The notes beneath the pieces were generated by a model. That model did not search any database. It saw nothing but the letters and a program-made list of their open reading frames with translations, and was not told where the DNA came from. A DNA stretch of 64,000 bases from positions 124,001-188,000 of the forward strand of contig NW_025776222.1 in assembly GCF_021130785.1 (NCBI RefSeq), read 5' to 3'. The position numbers and the translations under genes are program-made. This DNA comes from Homalodisca vitripennis. Taxonomy: Eukaryota; Arthropoda; Insecta; Hemiptera; Cicadellidae. Of this stretch, positions 1-12,972 are shown piece after piece; the first letter of the stretch is position 1, and each line of letters starts with the position of its first letter.

Positions 1-720
1 ACAATAATTAAATTATAATCCAATACTAAGCCGTTCACGCTACTATAAAGCAAGTAATTAATTAAACAATAAAATAGAAATCATGAATGTTGTCCTCAAT
101 TTTTGCACGCAACACAAAACACGAGGTAACAAAATACGCAAATTCTGTACCGTCTCGCTTACACTAAATAAAGACAAGGTGATTACTAAATAAATAACTT
201 CCGTTCGCCGAACGGATCAATTAGAATGCACTAGTCCAAAATATAATATTTAACTGGCATAGTTAATAAATAACAAATTAGAACGTTACGAAAGACAGGA
301 TAGGACACTTTGCGACACGAAAACGTACACGAGGAATACAAATTACAAAAATAAAAAATAAACTTCTTTTAACTAAGCAACGAAAATTATGTGTCTGCTT
401 GGGAGAGAAAAACCACCAACTATTTTAAGTTAAGAGAGTGAAAGAGAAAAAACAATTACCTGCCGAAAGTCGGAGAATTAGCCAGCCATGGGCATCAGGA
501 CGAGCAGTCAACAGCCAGAGATTCACGTCGCCTCTGCCGAACGTGTCCGACCGCTCCGATCAGAAGCCGCTGCCGGTAATCAGCTTGTCAGTAATCAGTC
601 AAGGCTAACCACCTGACCTCGACCAATCAGTCCATCCAGGCAGAAAACTGGCGACTGACAAAAGTGGCCGAGGTGGGAAAAATAATAGACAAAACTATCT
701 AAACTGAGCCCCGGCTCAAA
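1..720 (-). other. GC-richer promoter-like block, partial at window edge
   Basis: From about 460 to 720 the sequence is clearly richer in G and C than its surroundings and has no useful reading frame. Read on the minus strand it starts at a perfect palindrome TGAGCCCCGGCTCA (705-718), passes an ATTGG (CCAAT) box near 625, and ends at a possible splice donor CAG|GTAATTG (exon edge at 460), followed by AT-rich intron-like DNA to base 1. The block near 49.1-49.37 kb has the same order of parts. The homology of the left arm resumes just after the palindrome, so this block looks like an insertion or unit that stops near 720. It could be a transposon end or a non-coding transcription unit; the family is not recognised. 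Confidence 0.35.
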
Positions 721-3099
721 TGTTTGCATCTAAACACGTTAAAAGCGGCTATTGTCCACACATTAATTTAAATCAGAAATCGAAAAGAGGAATTTTCAGA
801 TATATTTTTTTTCCAAATAATGTTTATTTGAGTGTTAAACCACAAGGATAACTTATTACAATTTACTATTAATATTTATTAATGTAATTAAATTTGATAC
901 CATCATTTGAAACCATCTTTTCATAAATTAATTACGCTTCCAGCTTTCTTGTAAATTAAATTGTATATCTTATAACGCATAATGTCCAAAACTTTAAACG
1001 TGTACCATTTTCTTGCTTATAGTTTTTAAACGTCAAATAAATGTAAGATGTCACAGAGTATGGCGTTGATTTGTGAAACCCCCTTGAACACATCCTTCGT
1101 TGAAAACATCATAATCCTGAAGGATTTTTGAAAGGAAAATCGTTGAAGTATAAGTTCTGTAATCATGTGTAATACACCATATACATGGTAAATTTTACTA
1201 CTCATTTATAACGTAAAATTAGAGAAGGCATTTCCTACAGATGTGGGTAACCAATCCAACGAGTCATGAACTAAATATTATTATGCACAAACCTGCAAGA
1301 TTATGACAACCATCTAAGGCAGTAACCGGGTCAATTCGGAGCTTATTGCTAGACAGGATATCCTTAGGATGCAAGCCAATACGACCAAGTGTTGAACTAC
1401 AAAACAAAAACCTCAAACGTTAGTCTAGGTATAATCCCGTAGATATAAATCAAATTTAAAGCTTCAGCTGAAGATCAAAAGACCCTACGATCGGAAGCCT
1501 GCACTATATTAGTAACTATATCCCCTAGCAACAAACCTTTCCAGTAGTGGTCTCCATTCTGTCACCTATCAAGAACAACATTAGGAACTTGACTTGGCAT
1601 CAAATCGCTGATAGAGCTTCCTCGACAAAAAAGGACCAATGGCCCACCATTATGCTCTCTTCCAAATGTGACCAGAGCAGCCTGGGCCGGGTCAATACAA
1701 ATACAATTCTATCTAACCAGTTTACTGCTCCCGTTAGGGTTGCATTAGTCAATTCCGAGACTGTGATTTTAAATTTACCAGTCACAAGAAGTATCATGTC
1801 TTCTCATCTGCATACATCTGTTGGAAAAGACCTCTACTGTTACAGACCTAAACAGGTCGTCCATAACAAGAAGAAAGGACGCCATTCTATGGAGAGCCTT
1901 AAGTGGTACTTTCACTGATCCTTTCACCCAAAATAGTGGGTTTTACGATTCTAAATTATTAGTAGGAATTTATGATCCAAAAATTCCTGTACTGTTGAAT
2001 ATTAAATATACATAAAAATTTTAGTTATTTAATTCTGGAGATAGAGATTCCGGAAAAAAGTGAGAAATATTATTACAGAAAGGTGTCAATGTATTAGATT
2101 CCAGAGAAATGTTTTATCACTTTCTTGATAAATGGATACTAAATTTACTGATTGTTCCTTGCTTAAAAGTTCTATTGCAATTTTAAACATGATGAGAATT
2201 GTTTTCATTACTAGATAACAAAGAAATCAGAGCAGTTTTTGTGGTTTAATTTTGTAAAACCAATAGTCAAAATGGTCATTTTATTGTCCACTCTATTGCT
2301 TCAAGTAATTAAAACTAACAAAACAAACGGAATTACACGTATTTAAAGGTTTAGAACTAATAAACATTTTTTTCTGACCATTAATAAGTTCTTTATATCC
2401 TGATGTGATTAAGATGTTAGTCTCAGAACTAAAACGAATAATAGGCGACTTATAATATATAATAAATGAAGGAAAACTACAACTTGCTGGAAAGCACTAA
2501 ATGTATTGATACTGTTAAGACATTTACATTATAAAGAAGTTATGTACTAAAGTCATTCTGCTATTGCTGTACTTTACGAGGGTGTCGATTCAATTTAGAA
2601 GTTCAGCAGACGCATTTGTTTACGAATTATTTATTCTAGTTTACCACGACACAGAAGTTAAATTATTATTAGTGATAGCAAGAATACTATTAGAAGATGG
2701 AAATTAAATCCAAGTAGATGTTTGATTACTGCATCATTTTAATTTGCCATGTCTTATCTCTTGTACTGTCGATGCGTGCTCTGGTGAATGTTTACGTAAC
2801 TAACGGAATTAGTTAGGAATTGTAGACTATATCTTTCTTCAAAATTATTCGAAACCTTATTTTAAATTATTATCTTTTAGACATCAAACGTGATATAGTT
2901 GTGTATTACTAATGTTAGTCTGGTAATATAAACTATTTTAAACTAAACATAATACTTAGCCTAACAAAAAAGTCTAAACAGTTGCTCGAAGAGGTACGTT
3001 AGAACATTCTTCTCATAAAATATTAAGTATGTATCATAAACCATGCAAAACAGTTCTAAAACTGCTTTGACGCTCATAATTTGGAAAGTGATTCAACCC

Positions 3100-3562
3100 A
3101 ATTCTCCCTGCACGCTTAGGGTACAGAGAGGATTAAAACAGCCCAAACACAAGTTTAGTAGCTTTCTATAAATAAAATCAGGGAAAGTCTTTGAAAAATA
3201 GAAGGAAATTAAACAAAATAATACATTATATTTGAAACTTCTTTTTGCTTTGGAAACAGGTAATCGTTATTTATAAACTTTTCACGAGTTTTGTGTTGTA
3301 TTTAATAGTCACTAAAACTAAAGTGTAAATTGCTTTGGGTATCAAGCATTATAAGGAGAAGTTGTGATTACTCAATAGTAGAAGTAACTCATCCTTTTAA
3401 TTTCTGGTCCTCGTCCAGCTTCTGACCATCACATTGTACTACATGTGGTGATTACCTGACGGGCTGCAAGTTGAACGACGTTGGAAATGCTGAAACATAC
3501 TCGTAATAATATTTAATGATCAAAAACATTAAAATATTAGACCTTTGTTGTTTCTATGGATA
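3100..3562 (-). repeat. Module M1 (subtype A)
   Basis: Reading the minus strand from 3562: a TATCCATAGAAACA-type box (3549-3562), a degenerate core with the CATCACATTGT and CTGGTCC blocks (3395-3440), the CCCAAAGCA block (3320-3345), and the hairpin segment (3104-3130). Its closest relative is M12 (52411-52866), its partner in the inverted arms. The core's usual GTAAGTCC is degraded here to a TTTAATTTC-like string. Confidence 0.75.
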
Positions 3563-4739
3563 TGAAATAATGTTTCAGTGGGAACTGTTAATTATATATC
3601 ATGTGGGTGTCTCATTCTTTTATCATTTGGCGCCTTTTTATGTCAAGGATACTACTAAAAAGAAATTTCTACTTGTTTGATCTACAATACACATACATTA
3701 TATTAAGAAACCATATAGTCATAAGTTATTCCCTATGATATAATTTTATAATGGTATTTTGGAATGGTTACTTTGCCAATATCCCTCTGGGCATTAATTT
3801 TTAGGGTGAATGATTACTTATGTAATCAGAATGAAAACAAAATATAAGGATTGATAAAGTCAGTCACAGTTATTTTTGAGTTTGAGTGGTAGATGTTCAC
3901 CCTACCTTTTCATGAAAAATATTAAACTATTGTATATTACAATATTTTAATATTTAATAATAATATTACTAGTCGGCCATCGAGATTTAAAAAATTAAAT
4001 TAGCCATTTTAGCCAATTATTGTTTACGGATCTTATCAAATAATTCAGTTTATATAGTTTTTATAAAATGTAGCCTACAAAGATTTAAACTTGTAAATTA
4101 TTCATTGTAAAACGCTCTAGTATACTTATTTTTATATTTCACTCTGACCCTGATCATTCGAGGTTCCCAACTAGTCCAAGTCAGACAGCTGAGTATGCAC
4201 TAAGGGTTTGTATCAAATAATTAGTTCTACACAGCCCTGCATCAACAAAGGAATTTTTTCGACTGCACATGCAATCATAATCAGAGATGACACGTATATA
4301 TTTCCGAAAAATCCACATTTTAAAATATGAAGTATAATTTTCAGTCTATAATAAAGAATTTAATTATCAAATTTATGAGAGTAACAGTATAAATACATTC
4401 ATATTTTAGCCTAGTTTTTTATAGAGAATAGATTGATTAGCTTACATTGCATCCAAATAGACATGTTTCTTCGTTAATTATTATTTTGCCCATTTGCTTA
4501 ATTAATTATATTTTAACACGAAATAATCATAGACATCCATTTTAAAATGTTCAACTCTAATACATTAAACATAAGCTACATCAAAATAATTTCTACCTTT
4601 TTTTTAAAATATATGTTCCACAATATAATTAAAACAATTTACAGTTCTGCATGAAAGAGAATTCAAATTGTTTTTGAAAGAAAATATTTTTTTTTTCAGG
4701 GTAAGATTTCTATAACTAAATTACATGAACTTTTAATGT

Positions 4740-5060
4740 ATTTTCCTTTTATGGAAATTATTAAGTATAAACTATATAAAGCAATACGTTACGAATTTTA
4801 TTCCTGTCAGCTAGCATTCTCTAATTTCAACTTATTTCTAATGTTTACGCTACTTCGAAGTGCCTGAAAAATGTCTCTCAGACATATTTAAGTAAATAAT
4901 TCTCTTAGTAATCTATAAAGTTATTGTAAATATTTGTAAACGGATCTCACAACATTTATACTTTTTAAATAAAGACAATGTTAACTGATTAAATCTGTAC
5001 AATTAGAGTACTGAAACGATTAAAACCCTATATCACGTGTTTTTACTTGTTCTCTTAAAA
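4740..5060 (-). repeat. Partial tandem copy of the subtype B flank
   Basis: About 320 bases resemble 5690-6000: both carry a GTCTCT..AGA stretch, AAGTAAATAATTCTCTTAGT, a run with TTTTTAAATA, and the ending AAAACCCTA(T/A)ATCAC. The same segment is seen, reversed, near 46270-46560 and 29100-29460. It is therefore an extra part-unit of module B DNA next to M2. Confidence 0.65.
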
Positions 5061-5155
5061 AAGTACTGGCGTTAATGTTTTATTATGATGATAGTCTTCT
5101 CCAATCAAGAACTAACCCGCTTCATTGCTCACGCAGCCCGAGATCTCACTGAGTA

Positions 5156-5368
5156 ATGTTTCATCTCTCCAAGTCAGTTAACCGACTCAGTTTACTCGCC
5201 GACTCAAGTAATTACGCAAAACATTTCCCGAATATTAGAGCAATGAGTAATTTAAATCGTAAAATGATACCTTTTCTCAATAATACCTTTTTATTTGTTA
5301 TGTACTCCAAGAATATTTTCAAATATTATGAGGTGTTAATGTACAGTAATTTGGTGAATACATTGTAA
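5156..5368 (+). other. Highly conserved arm segment with a small ORF
   Basis: A 70-codon frame opening MFHLSKSVNRLSLLADSS. The partner arm (46732-47070, minus strand) has a 112-codon frame whose first 50 or so residues are nearly the same, and a stretch of about 55 bases inside it looks identical. That is more similarity than in most of the arms. The DNA includes a repeated CCGACTCA separated by 9 bases. The two frames diverge and end at different points, and nothing resembles a known domain. The conservation may reflect late gene conversion, a DNA-level function or a small peptide; coding is unlikely but not excluded. Confidence 0.3.
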
Positions 5369-6089
5369 CCACAAAAACTACTAGAAACAACACAACGTAC
5401 AAACTTATTTATATGTTTACTAATGTTCTCGATAACGATTAATTATACTTTGGCCTGAAACCGAGTTATGTTATTATACGTAGTTTAAATGAAATTTAAA
5501 GGTAACAATGGAATCTAATAAGTTGTTCCTATTACTGTATCATTTCAATAATAAATTTTTTATTCATTGTAAATTTTAAGAGAGCTCTAGTGGTAATCTC
5601 AGTATCTAATTTGATAAATTATAAATGATAGACTACATTTCTCTACAAATCTGGAGAATATTGTTATTTAATTATTGAGTTTAAACAAGTTAACGCGATA
5701 AATTTTTATATTTTAATCCTAATTAAGTTAGCATTCACTAATATTAACTTATTTTAAATATGTACCCTACTATAAAATGCTTGAAAGTCTCTTTAGAGAT
5801 TTAAAAGTAAATAATTCTCTTAGTACTCTTTATACTTTTTAAATATATGTATGAATGGATCTTAAAACAAAAGTTGCAGTTTAATGTAGTTCATTGTAAA
5901 CGGATTCTTTTTGTACTTTTAAGTACTGAAAGAATTAAAAACCCTAAATCACACGTTCTTCTTCTTATTGAAAAAAGTTCTACATATATAATTGACTGTT
6001 CACGAAACAAGTAATAAACGTATTGTACAATTCCTTAAAAACTAAGGGAATCCTTTCAATTTCTAACATTTTATTATTACACTGGTACA

Positions 6090-6465
6090 CTTTTACCGTT
6101 TTTGCTTTGTTTAATAATCGCAAAAACTAGGATATAAATTGCTTTTGGTAAGACGAATACTAAGAGCATAAACTTTATTATTTATAAATAATTAAAGTAA
6201 CTCATCTCTAAGTCCTTGTGTTGATCCTGGTCATTGCAATGGAACTCTTGGTGTAGATTTTCCACGTCCTGCGTGTTGAACATCTTTGAACATGAAGCTG
6301 AACTGTGGAAAAGTCCTGGCCCTTGTCAAGCTTTATCATCGCATCTTGTTCTTGATCATGCTTCCTCAACACAACATGGTAAAAAATCATCGACTTTTGT
6401 AAACAGCATTTCTTAACTAATCAAAACATTGAAATACCTTTCCTTTGTGGTTTCCATGGATTTAA
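6090..6465 (-). repeat. Module M2 (subtype B, doubled core)
   Basis: On the minus strand: TCCATGGAAACC box (6450-6462), a first core (6306-6361, GAACAAGATGC and AAGGGCCAGGAC), about 65 bases with CAACACGCAGGACGTGGAAA, a second core (6194-6250), then the block with CTAGTTTTTGCGATTATT (6100-6155). Subtype B differs from all others in having two cores about 110 bases apart. Relatives are M9 and M11. Confidence 0.75.
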
Positions 6466-8149
6466 AAATATATAGACAGCTGCTGTGTTTGTTTAAATCT
6501 TGAATTTTTATTTTAGTTTATACCTTCATTTGCTTTTTTACGTTACGACTAATAACATAAAATTAGGTAGATGTTTTAAATATGATTATTCATATACATA
6601 AATCAAAAATACAAAAATAATACGATTATGTTTACTATCCTAGAATATAATTGATTTGATAAATTATTATCGCTTGGATATAATATCAACAAACTCTATT
6701 CGATGACATTTTATTGTTAATTAGTATATCTGTAACTAAAAAATTTCGTAGATTTGATTAAAGTTTTCGCTTTGATGTATATAATTCAAGTAGTCTACAT
6801 TGCAGTGCTCTTAAACTGCAATTGTATAGTTATTTGGTAAACAAGTTACCGTGTTAATAAAAAAACCATAAATATTTACAAAAATCGGTGAAAGGTTGAT
6901 GAATAAGTATAATTTCATATAATTTTTAAATAGTCTGAGGTGATTTACCTTCAGTTAATAAATCGTGTATACCAATGAGAGCATGTGAAACATTTTTATC
7001 CACAATATGAAGTTATCAAACCTCTGCCATAACACTAGTTGGTTTTTCGCACTGGCTTAATAAACTCTCCATAATTATTGTATAGTTGACATTGATTACC
7101 CACCTGCACTTTAATACATTATCACTTTAGTATTATTATGCAAGTTACATAAGTGAAATTTTTTATTTTAAAAATAAAAAAATAAAATGTGACACATCTA
7201 AATATACATGTAGTATTTCTTAAATAAATGACCATATTAGAAATGGTTAAATATAAGGAGCTGTTATATACTGTATGTTTGGGTTAAAAAGGGTTTGACC
7301 ATATCTGCAAAGTATATTAAATGTTTTCAAATAATATTCTCTCTTTTTATTATGAAACCACTTCAATTATTAATAAAATGCTCTGAAATATTTTTAAGTA
7401 AACAGTATTCAGCCACTAACCTCTCATATAAAGCGTTGTTTTTTGATGTAATAAAAAAATTATATTTTTTCTCGAATTAAGATAGAGTCACAAAAATGTA
7501 CTATAACACATAACATAACTATAACTATAACATTTTCAACCTATTAATCTTTTAAAATAAAAACAAAACCTAACCAATTCACAAATTTTATGTTCCACAC
7601 ATACAATAACATGGTGGAACTTGTTTAAAAGGTATGAAATACTGGTTTTTACAAATACTATTAATTTTTATTCATGTCTTATTATTCAATCGTTTTTCAT
7701 ACATAACTCAAAAAGCTGACCCAATATAATTTATTGATTTTTTTATCCAAAGTAAAAGTAAAGTGTACATAGTCAAAAATATTCATAAAAACGTCGATAC
7801 TCATAAAACACAAACAATTATCTAAAAAAGCCAATTCCACAGTTAAAATTAGAGTATTTCAGATAAGGTTTTTAAATTCATACTTAAAATACTTTATAGA
7901 CATTTCTTTTTGCAACCGCCAATTAACAATCCAAAAATATATATTTGACACGGGAACATATTTATGACTTGAAAATAACTAGATTAATTATAAATAGTGA
8001 TGTTTTAGGATAATAAAGTTGAAGAGTGAAACTAAGTTTATACTACGTACTACGTTGTAAGTATATAATGTAACACACATATTTCTCTGTAAAACTATAT
8101 AATATACTAGTGAATAGATGCAATAATCCAATGTTAAAATACTAACAGG

Positions 8150-8530
8150 TGTCGCTAGAGTCAATAACCGCAATATGTAAGATTTTGCGCTTTGGATCTG
8201 ACAAAGAAATAGACCACAACTTCATAACCTGTGTGTGACCAGGCACAGTGTTTTTCAATACCTTCGACTCTCCTACTTATGCTGTATAATAAAACCCCTG
8301 CACGTGCTAGAAGCCCACGAGGATGGGCGTAATGAGCCTTAAGAGAGGATCTGCCTCTATTCTTTTATAACAATATTTGAATGCGTGGCATGTGTTACAA
8401 CAATATAATCATACAGAGTTAAATATGTTGGCTACTATAGGTACTTCCTTGTACACAGTTCCTCACCGCCTGGTTGTCAAAGTATTCAAAGTTGACTTTT
8501 ATCCCGTCGTATGTAATACTGTAATCGTTT
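8150..8530 (-). repeat. GC-richer conserved island of the inverted arms (left copy)
   Basis: This island pairs with 43840-44240 and is among the best preserved parts of the arms. Read on the minus strand it has a TTATAAAAGAAT TATA-like string, a hairpin GCCCATCCTCGTGGGC near 8310-8325, and an AATAAGTAGGAG-like run. It could be an old LTR or promoter fragment that was present before the duplication. It has no open frame. Confidence 0.5.
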
Positions 8531-8924
8531 AAATGCCTTTATTAGTTAAGGAAAGGATTGTTAAATGTTGAACTGGGTTTTGTGATTATCAATCGACTTG
8601 ACATTAGAATTGACATAGGCAGTTCATAAACCATATAAATTATAAAAATTAACTGAATACTCTCTATAAACACTATCCTCGTAAGTATTATTCCTTACAT
8701 AAACAACGGAAACTGTAAATTGATAATGTTGTTTCGGTAATTCTATAACATTTTCAGAACAACACAAGTTAAATTAATCTTGTGGTATTTGTAGTCCTTT
8801 TAGAAATATAGGTGATTTAATGATTGTCAAATATACGTGATTAAGTTTCTAATTTATTTAAACCCAAAGTGAACATTAACGTCTAAATGTCAAATCAATA
8901 AAACGAACCGACATAGTCTATTAT

Positions 8925-9935
8925 TACTCTGGGTCTAAGAACATACCAGAGGGATTAATATTGTAATACCTAGAGTTCTTCATAGCAGAAATCTAGTCAC
9001 CACATTTAAATCCTAAATACTGATTAACAATTTAACTTTAAACCACTCAATTATATTTATTTAACCATGTTTTCCTGCTTTTTAGACATATGTCAATTCA
9101 CTCAAAAAACTATAGCTGAACTTTAGTAAATACCAAAATTTTGGTGATAAATTTATGTAATGTATATTTGTCAAAATGATGTCTCGAGAACTGAACAATC
9201 AAATTGTAATATTTGTATGAAACTTTTACACGGACCAGATCGAGATCAATGGGAGTGAATAAAAAGAATAAAAAAGAGAGAATCTTTTCTTTGAATAAAA
9301 AATAACTTATTAATATTACCATTGATTGTTCTATTAATAATTATGAGTGGTCACTCCTCAATTATTTAAATTCTGGAAGTCACGCATAAGTTACTACTCA
9401 CGCTTATTAGGAAAAATGTAATCAAATTCACAAATATGTGATTTAGTATTAGACTTTTGCAATAGTAAGGTGTATTTAATATTACTATACTACATTAATA
9501 TTGCTATATAATGTAGTTATTGTAATGAAACTAAAATAATATTTAGTTAAGGCGAAACATGTTAAGTATTTGAATAAGTCAGTGGAGTCCAGTATGGGAT
9601 TCTTACTGTAATACTAAGGTTGACTGATTTTTTTTCGTGTACCATAAGAGTACAAAAATGGGTTAAATTATTTTTTATTCTGGTAAACTGTTCACAAGTA
9701 TAGAAATTATTACATGTAAACATTTATACATATTTCAGTTGGGCTTTTTTAGTAATAATCCGTCATTATTCACTACTTTGAACTCACTGTTAGTATTTAT
9801 GCTACTACCGAATACTGGGAAGATAGCTGTGAGACATAGCTAAGAAAATGGTTTTCTAAAACGATTCTATGACTCTATCACCTGTATGAATCAGATTCAA
9901 AATTCAAAGTTCAATATCTTAAAAAGTATAATGAC
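8925..9935. other. AT-rich stretch without a recognised gene
   Basis: No domain or RNA gene was seen. A 20-base string beginning AAGAACATACCAGAGG occurs at 8938 and again at 10021, which suggests a short direct duplication of module-flank DNA. The short open frame near 9110-9322 is AT-driven low-complexity sequence. Confidence 0.4.
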
Positions 9936-9939
9936 GATT

Positions 9940-10455
9940 CTTCATGTACGATTTATGTACATGAGAATAAAAAACAACCCAAAGAGCAAATTTAACCGAA
10001 AAAGTACCTTAGCGTTTATAAAGAACATACCAGAGGGATTTATCTTGTATAGCAATCATACCAATGCAAGATATGTGATAAAAAGATTAGCAAACTTACA
10101 TTTCTATTTACTTCGCGTTAATAATATTACAATATATTTTTATAGGTTATTATTTACTTTAAACCATAATAAATGCACAAGTATAGTTATTTATGCAGCG
10201 ATGAATTGTCGATAAAATAGGATAAACTACGTACTGTTGATATCGAGATAGTGAGAGCAGAAACTATGACCTATGAAAAATAAAAATAACTCACTGTAGG
10301 TCCTGGTCCTGGTCCTCTCTCTGAGCCTCACATCGTGTTCCTTGTTGGGTAGTTCTCCAATGTACTGCGATTAGAGTGGATTTTGAATATACTACTGAAC
10401 AGTTCAAAAGATTTAAATATACCGAAACTTTCTACCGTTGTTTCCATGGATATAA
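9940..10455 (-). repeat. Module M3 (subtype C)
   Basis: On the minus strand: TATCCATGGAAACA (10438-10452), core with AAGGAACACGATGTGAGGC and AGGACCAGGACCTACAG (10285-10345), CTCTCACTATC block (10225-10265), then an island near 9940-9990 that matches 28140-28210 of M8. The 109-codon open frame at 9886-10215 on the other strand crosses this module and is not thought to be a gene: it is Asn/Ile/Lys-rich and is not kept open in M8. Confidence 0.75.
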
Positions 10456-10549
10456 GAAATTTCGATGTGTACTTCTGAAGGGGACATATCAGATGTCTCT
10501 ATGAAGTGTGTCCATGTTACCAAAGATAAAACGTCAGTCCATTTTCGTC

Positions 10550-12680
10550 GTGTTGCAAGGGTTTATTAAAGAATTCGTAAAAAATACTTAATATCAAGAA
10601 AAAATATATTGTTATATATCGCTTATCTTCTCAGAAGTTGTACCATTTTAAATAGAAATGAATGTTTTGATATTCTTTGGTTTAATATAAATTTTCATAA
10701 AAATAAGGAGAAATTGCAAAAAGTTTTATATGAAAATTTCAAATTTGGACCTATGTAAGGTATTATATTACAGTAAGGTCAAAATGTTAACTGTATAAAA
10801 TGTAGATAATTTTATGCCAAAATAGAAAATATATTAAACATTTCTATAAAACAACAATGGTAATTTTGCCATTTTGTTTTAAAAAAGCAAAAATGTATAA
10901 AAATATACAAGGGTTTGGGCTTTTAATTTTTTACCTCTAAATTTGACTATATATTTATATAAAAAATAGTTTTCTATTTTAAATTATACATGCTATTTTA
11001 AAACACTAAAAGTAAACAACAACAAAATAAACTGTTATTTTATTATAAGCATACAAAAAAACAATCTTTTGAAAAATGAAAACATTTGGTAACAAAATGC
11101 AGAAACAAGCTTCAAATTTTCACGTATACTTTATTTTTATGTAATTTTTGAATATACACTTAGTAAGTACGTTTATCAGGCCGTGGGAATTACTTTGAGA
11201 ATTATTATCTTATAGGTGTATAAGAGATACTTTTATGGCATTTGATACTAGGATAAATATTGGCAACAAGTTAAAATAGTTAATGCCAGTTAGCTTAGAA
11301 TTGCATTATTTAACTTAACGGTATTTAATTGTTTCAATTTAATAATTTATATACCCGGAATTTCATAGATTTTATTAAAAATATGGTTTTACATTTTTTA
11401 CTTTATTAAATTATTTACCGAAATTGCCACCACTTTCACCTCTTTCACCTTAGCAGAGACACAAAATAGCTAATTAATGTGATATACTAATGGGAACATC
11501 CTATTAGATTACATTATCACCTTTACATAATTAATTTTATTATAAACAGTAATTTTTTTTATTACATGTCAAAAAATAATACATAACTGCGGAGAACCTT
11601 GGTGAACATATTTTAAATTATGACAAGTTAAGTTGATTCATATACTTTTGATGGAATTTGTTACCACAGTGGATGTGAATTCCAGACGTTTGACATGAAC
11701 CAAGAATTTTTCATATTTCAGTTTTATATTGAACACGCAGGTCCAAGAATCTCTAACATGATTAACTACACTACCAACCCCAAATACACTACTGAGAGTA
11801 TATCCATTTTTTCCATTATCTAAATGAAAGTTATTCTACTGTTATAATTAGATTACAAAATTTAAATATCACTTAATTTAACAACTTTACTTTAGCTGGA
11901 TTCACAAACAGTTGATAACGTGCGTGTGTAAGTTTGAAAACATAATAAATTATTACAGATTTTATTTTTGCATCGTATGCTCTAAACATCATAATTTTTT
12001 TTTTGTTAACGTAGTAATTGGGAATTTTTGATAAGTTGTGTAGTTGTTACATTACTAGAGAAAATAAAATTTATTTTTTCATTGACTCTGTACGATGCAT
12101 GTTAGACAATACTACAACTTACTTTATTACTTTAGGTGATAGGCTAAACATGAGTTATGATTACTGAAAATAACGTACCTGTACATATCAGTATAATGAG
12201 ACAAGCATTAACTTCATTCAAACAGAAATTACATACACGTGCAGAGCTCTCAACGTAATCTAACTAACAGGTGATCAGTAAAAATATGTTTCCTAGTTCT
12301 CTATACATCCAGGTATATAGAGGAGACATACAAACCTATTGTCTGCTAAAGTAAACTTGTATATTTTTAACATTAATAGTTACTGTATCAACACTTGTAG
12401 AATGTTTCAGTCCTTTTTACCATTTCTTTTTTATGTGTAAAAACGATTATTTTTTTAAGTGAATTCTATTAATTTTCATCATAAATTTCTTTAATTTGAC
12501 AACAAACTTTCATTTTTCATCATTATTAAAAGTGCGTAGGCAAGTTTTTTTTATCTATCTTAGTAGCTTATACTCTTATAAACGTACCAAAACACGTATA
12601 GGTACGTTGGTATCTAAGTATAATATCTATTTTATCAATCGCATCTGTATTATTAATTTAACTCTGCTCTCAGAGAAGCA
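10550..12680. other. AT-rich stretch without a recognised gene
   Basis: Nothing beyond AT-rich unique-looking sequence was seen. The frame at 12496-12693 is short and low in complexity. Confidence 0.4.
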
Positions 12681-12972
12681 CTACAATATGTAACACGATG
12701 TGATGGCCAGGGGCAGGACTAAGACTAGAACTCACATGGCTGAGTAAGTTTTAACATTTAGACATCAATATTTCCCCTCTCTCTATTTCTTCTTATTCAA
12801 AGCATTTAAATTCCAATTTTTACGAGAATTTTGGTATTTGTTGATTATTTCATTCAACTTCTTTTGTATTATGTAACGAATTACACCTCATTATTTCTAT
12901 CGGGAAGTTACTAACCAAACTTTTGGCTGTTATTAATCCTCTCTGTAACAACGTTTAGTCCAGAGAGAATAG
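12681..12972 (+). repeat. Module M4
   Basis: Core TAACACGATGTGATGGCCAG with GACTAGAACTCACATGGCTG (12690-12740), a weak AAAGCATTTAAATTCC block (12798-12820), and the hairpin CTCTCTG...CAGAGAG (12939-12967, a 7-base perfect stem with a loop of about 15). No CCATGG box was found upstream. The hairpin's 3' arm is the first base run of the satellite that follows. Confidence 0.65.

Larger units (their letters stand above)
735..8925 (+). repeat. Left arm of large inverted duplication
   Basis: This stretch matches the reverse complement of about 43430-54680 in the same order throughout. Anchor pairs seen by eye are 745-790 with 54650-54600; 875-940 with 54510-54450; 1058-1090 with 54350-54320; 1280-1600 with 54180-53840; 2375-2440 with 53420-53360; 3085-3180 with 52885-52790; 3550-3830 with 52430-52120; 5090-5370 with 47115-46850; 8150-8530 with 44230-43840; and 8560-8920 with 43780-43430. 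Similarity varies from patchy to nearly identical, so most of the duplication is old. The arm holds modules M1 and M2, both on the minus strand. No convincing gene lies in it. Homology fades near 8925, which marks the inner edge. Confidence 0.8.

Noticed and set aside
1547..1918. 123-codon open frame (plus strand)
   Set aside because: It lies in the left arm, and the matching DNA near 53.84 kb keeps no equivalent frame. Composition is ordinary and no domain is visible.
9886..10215. 109-codon open frame
   Set aside because: It overlaps module M3 on the other strand, is low-complexity Asn/Ile/Lys sequence, and is not open in the related module M8.
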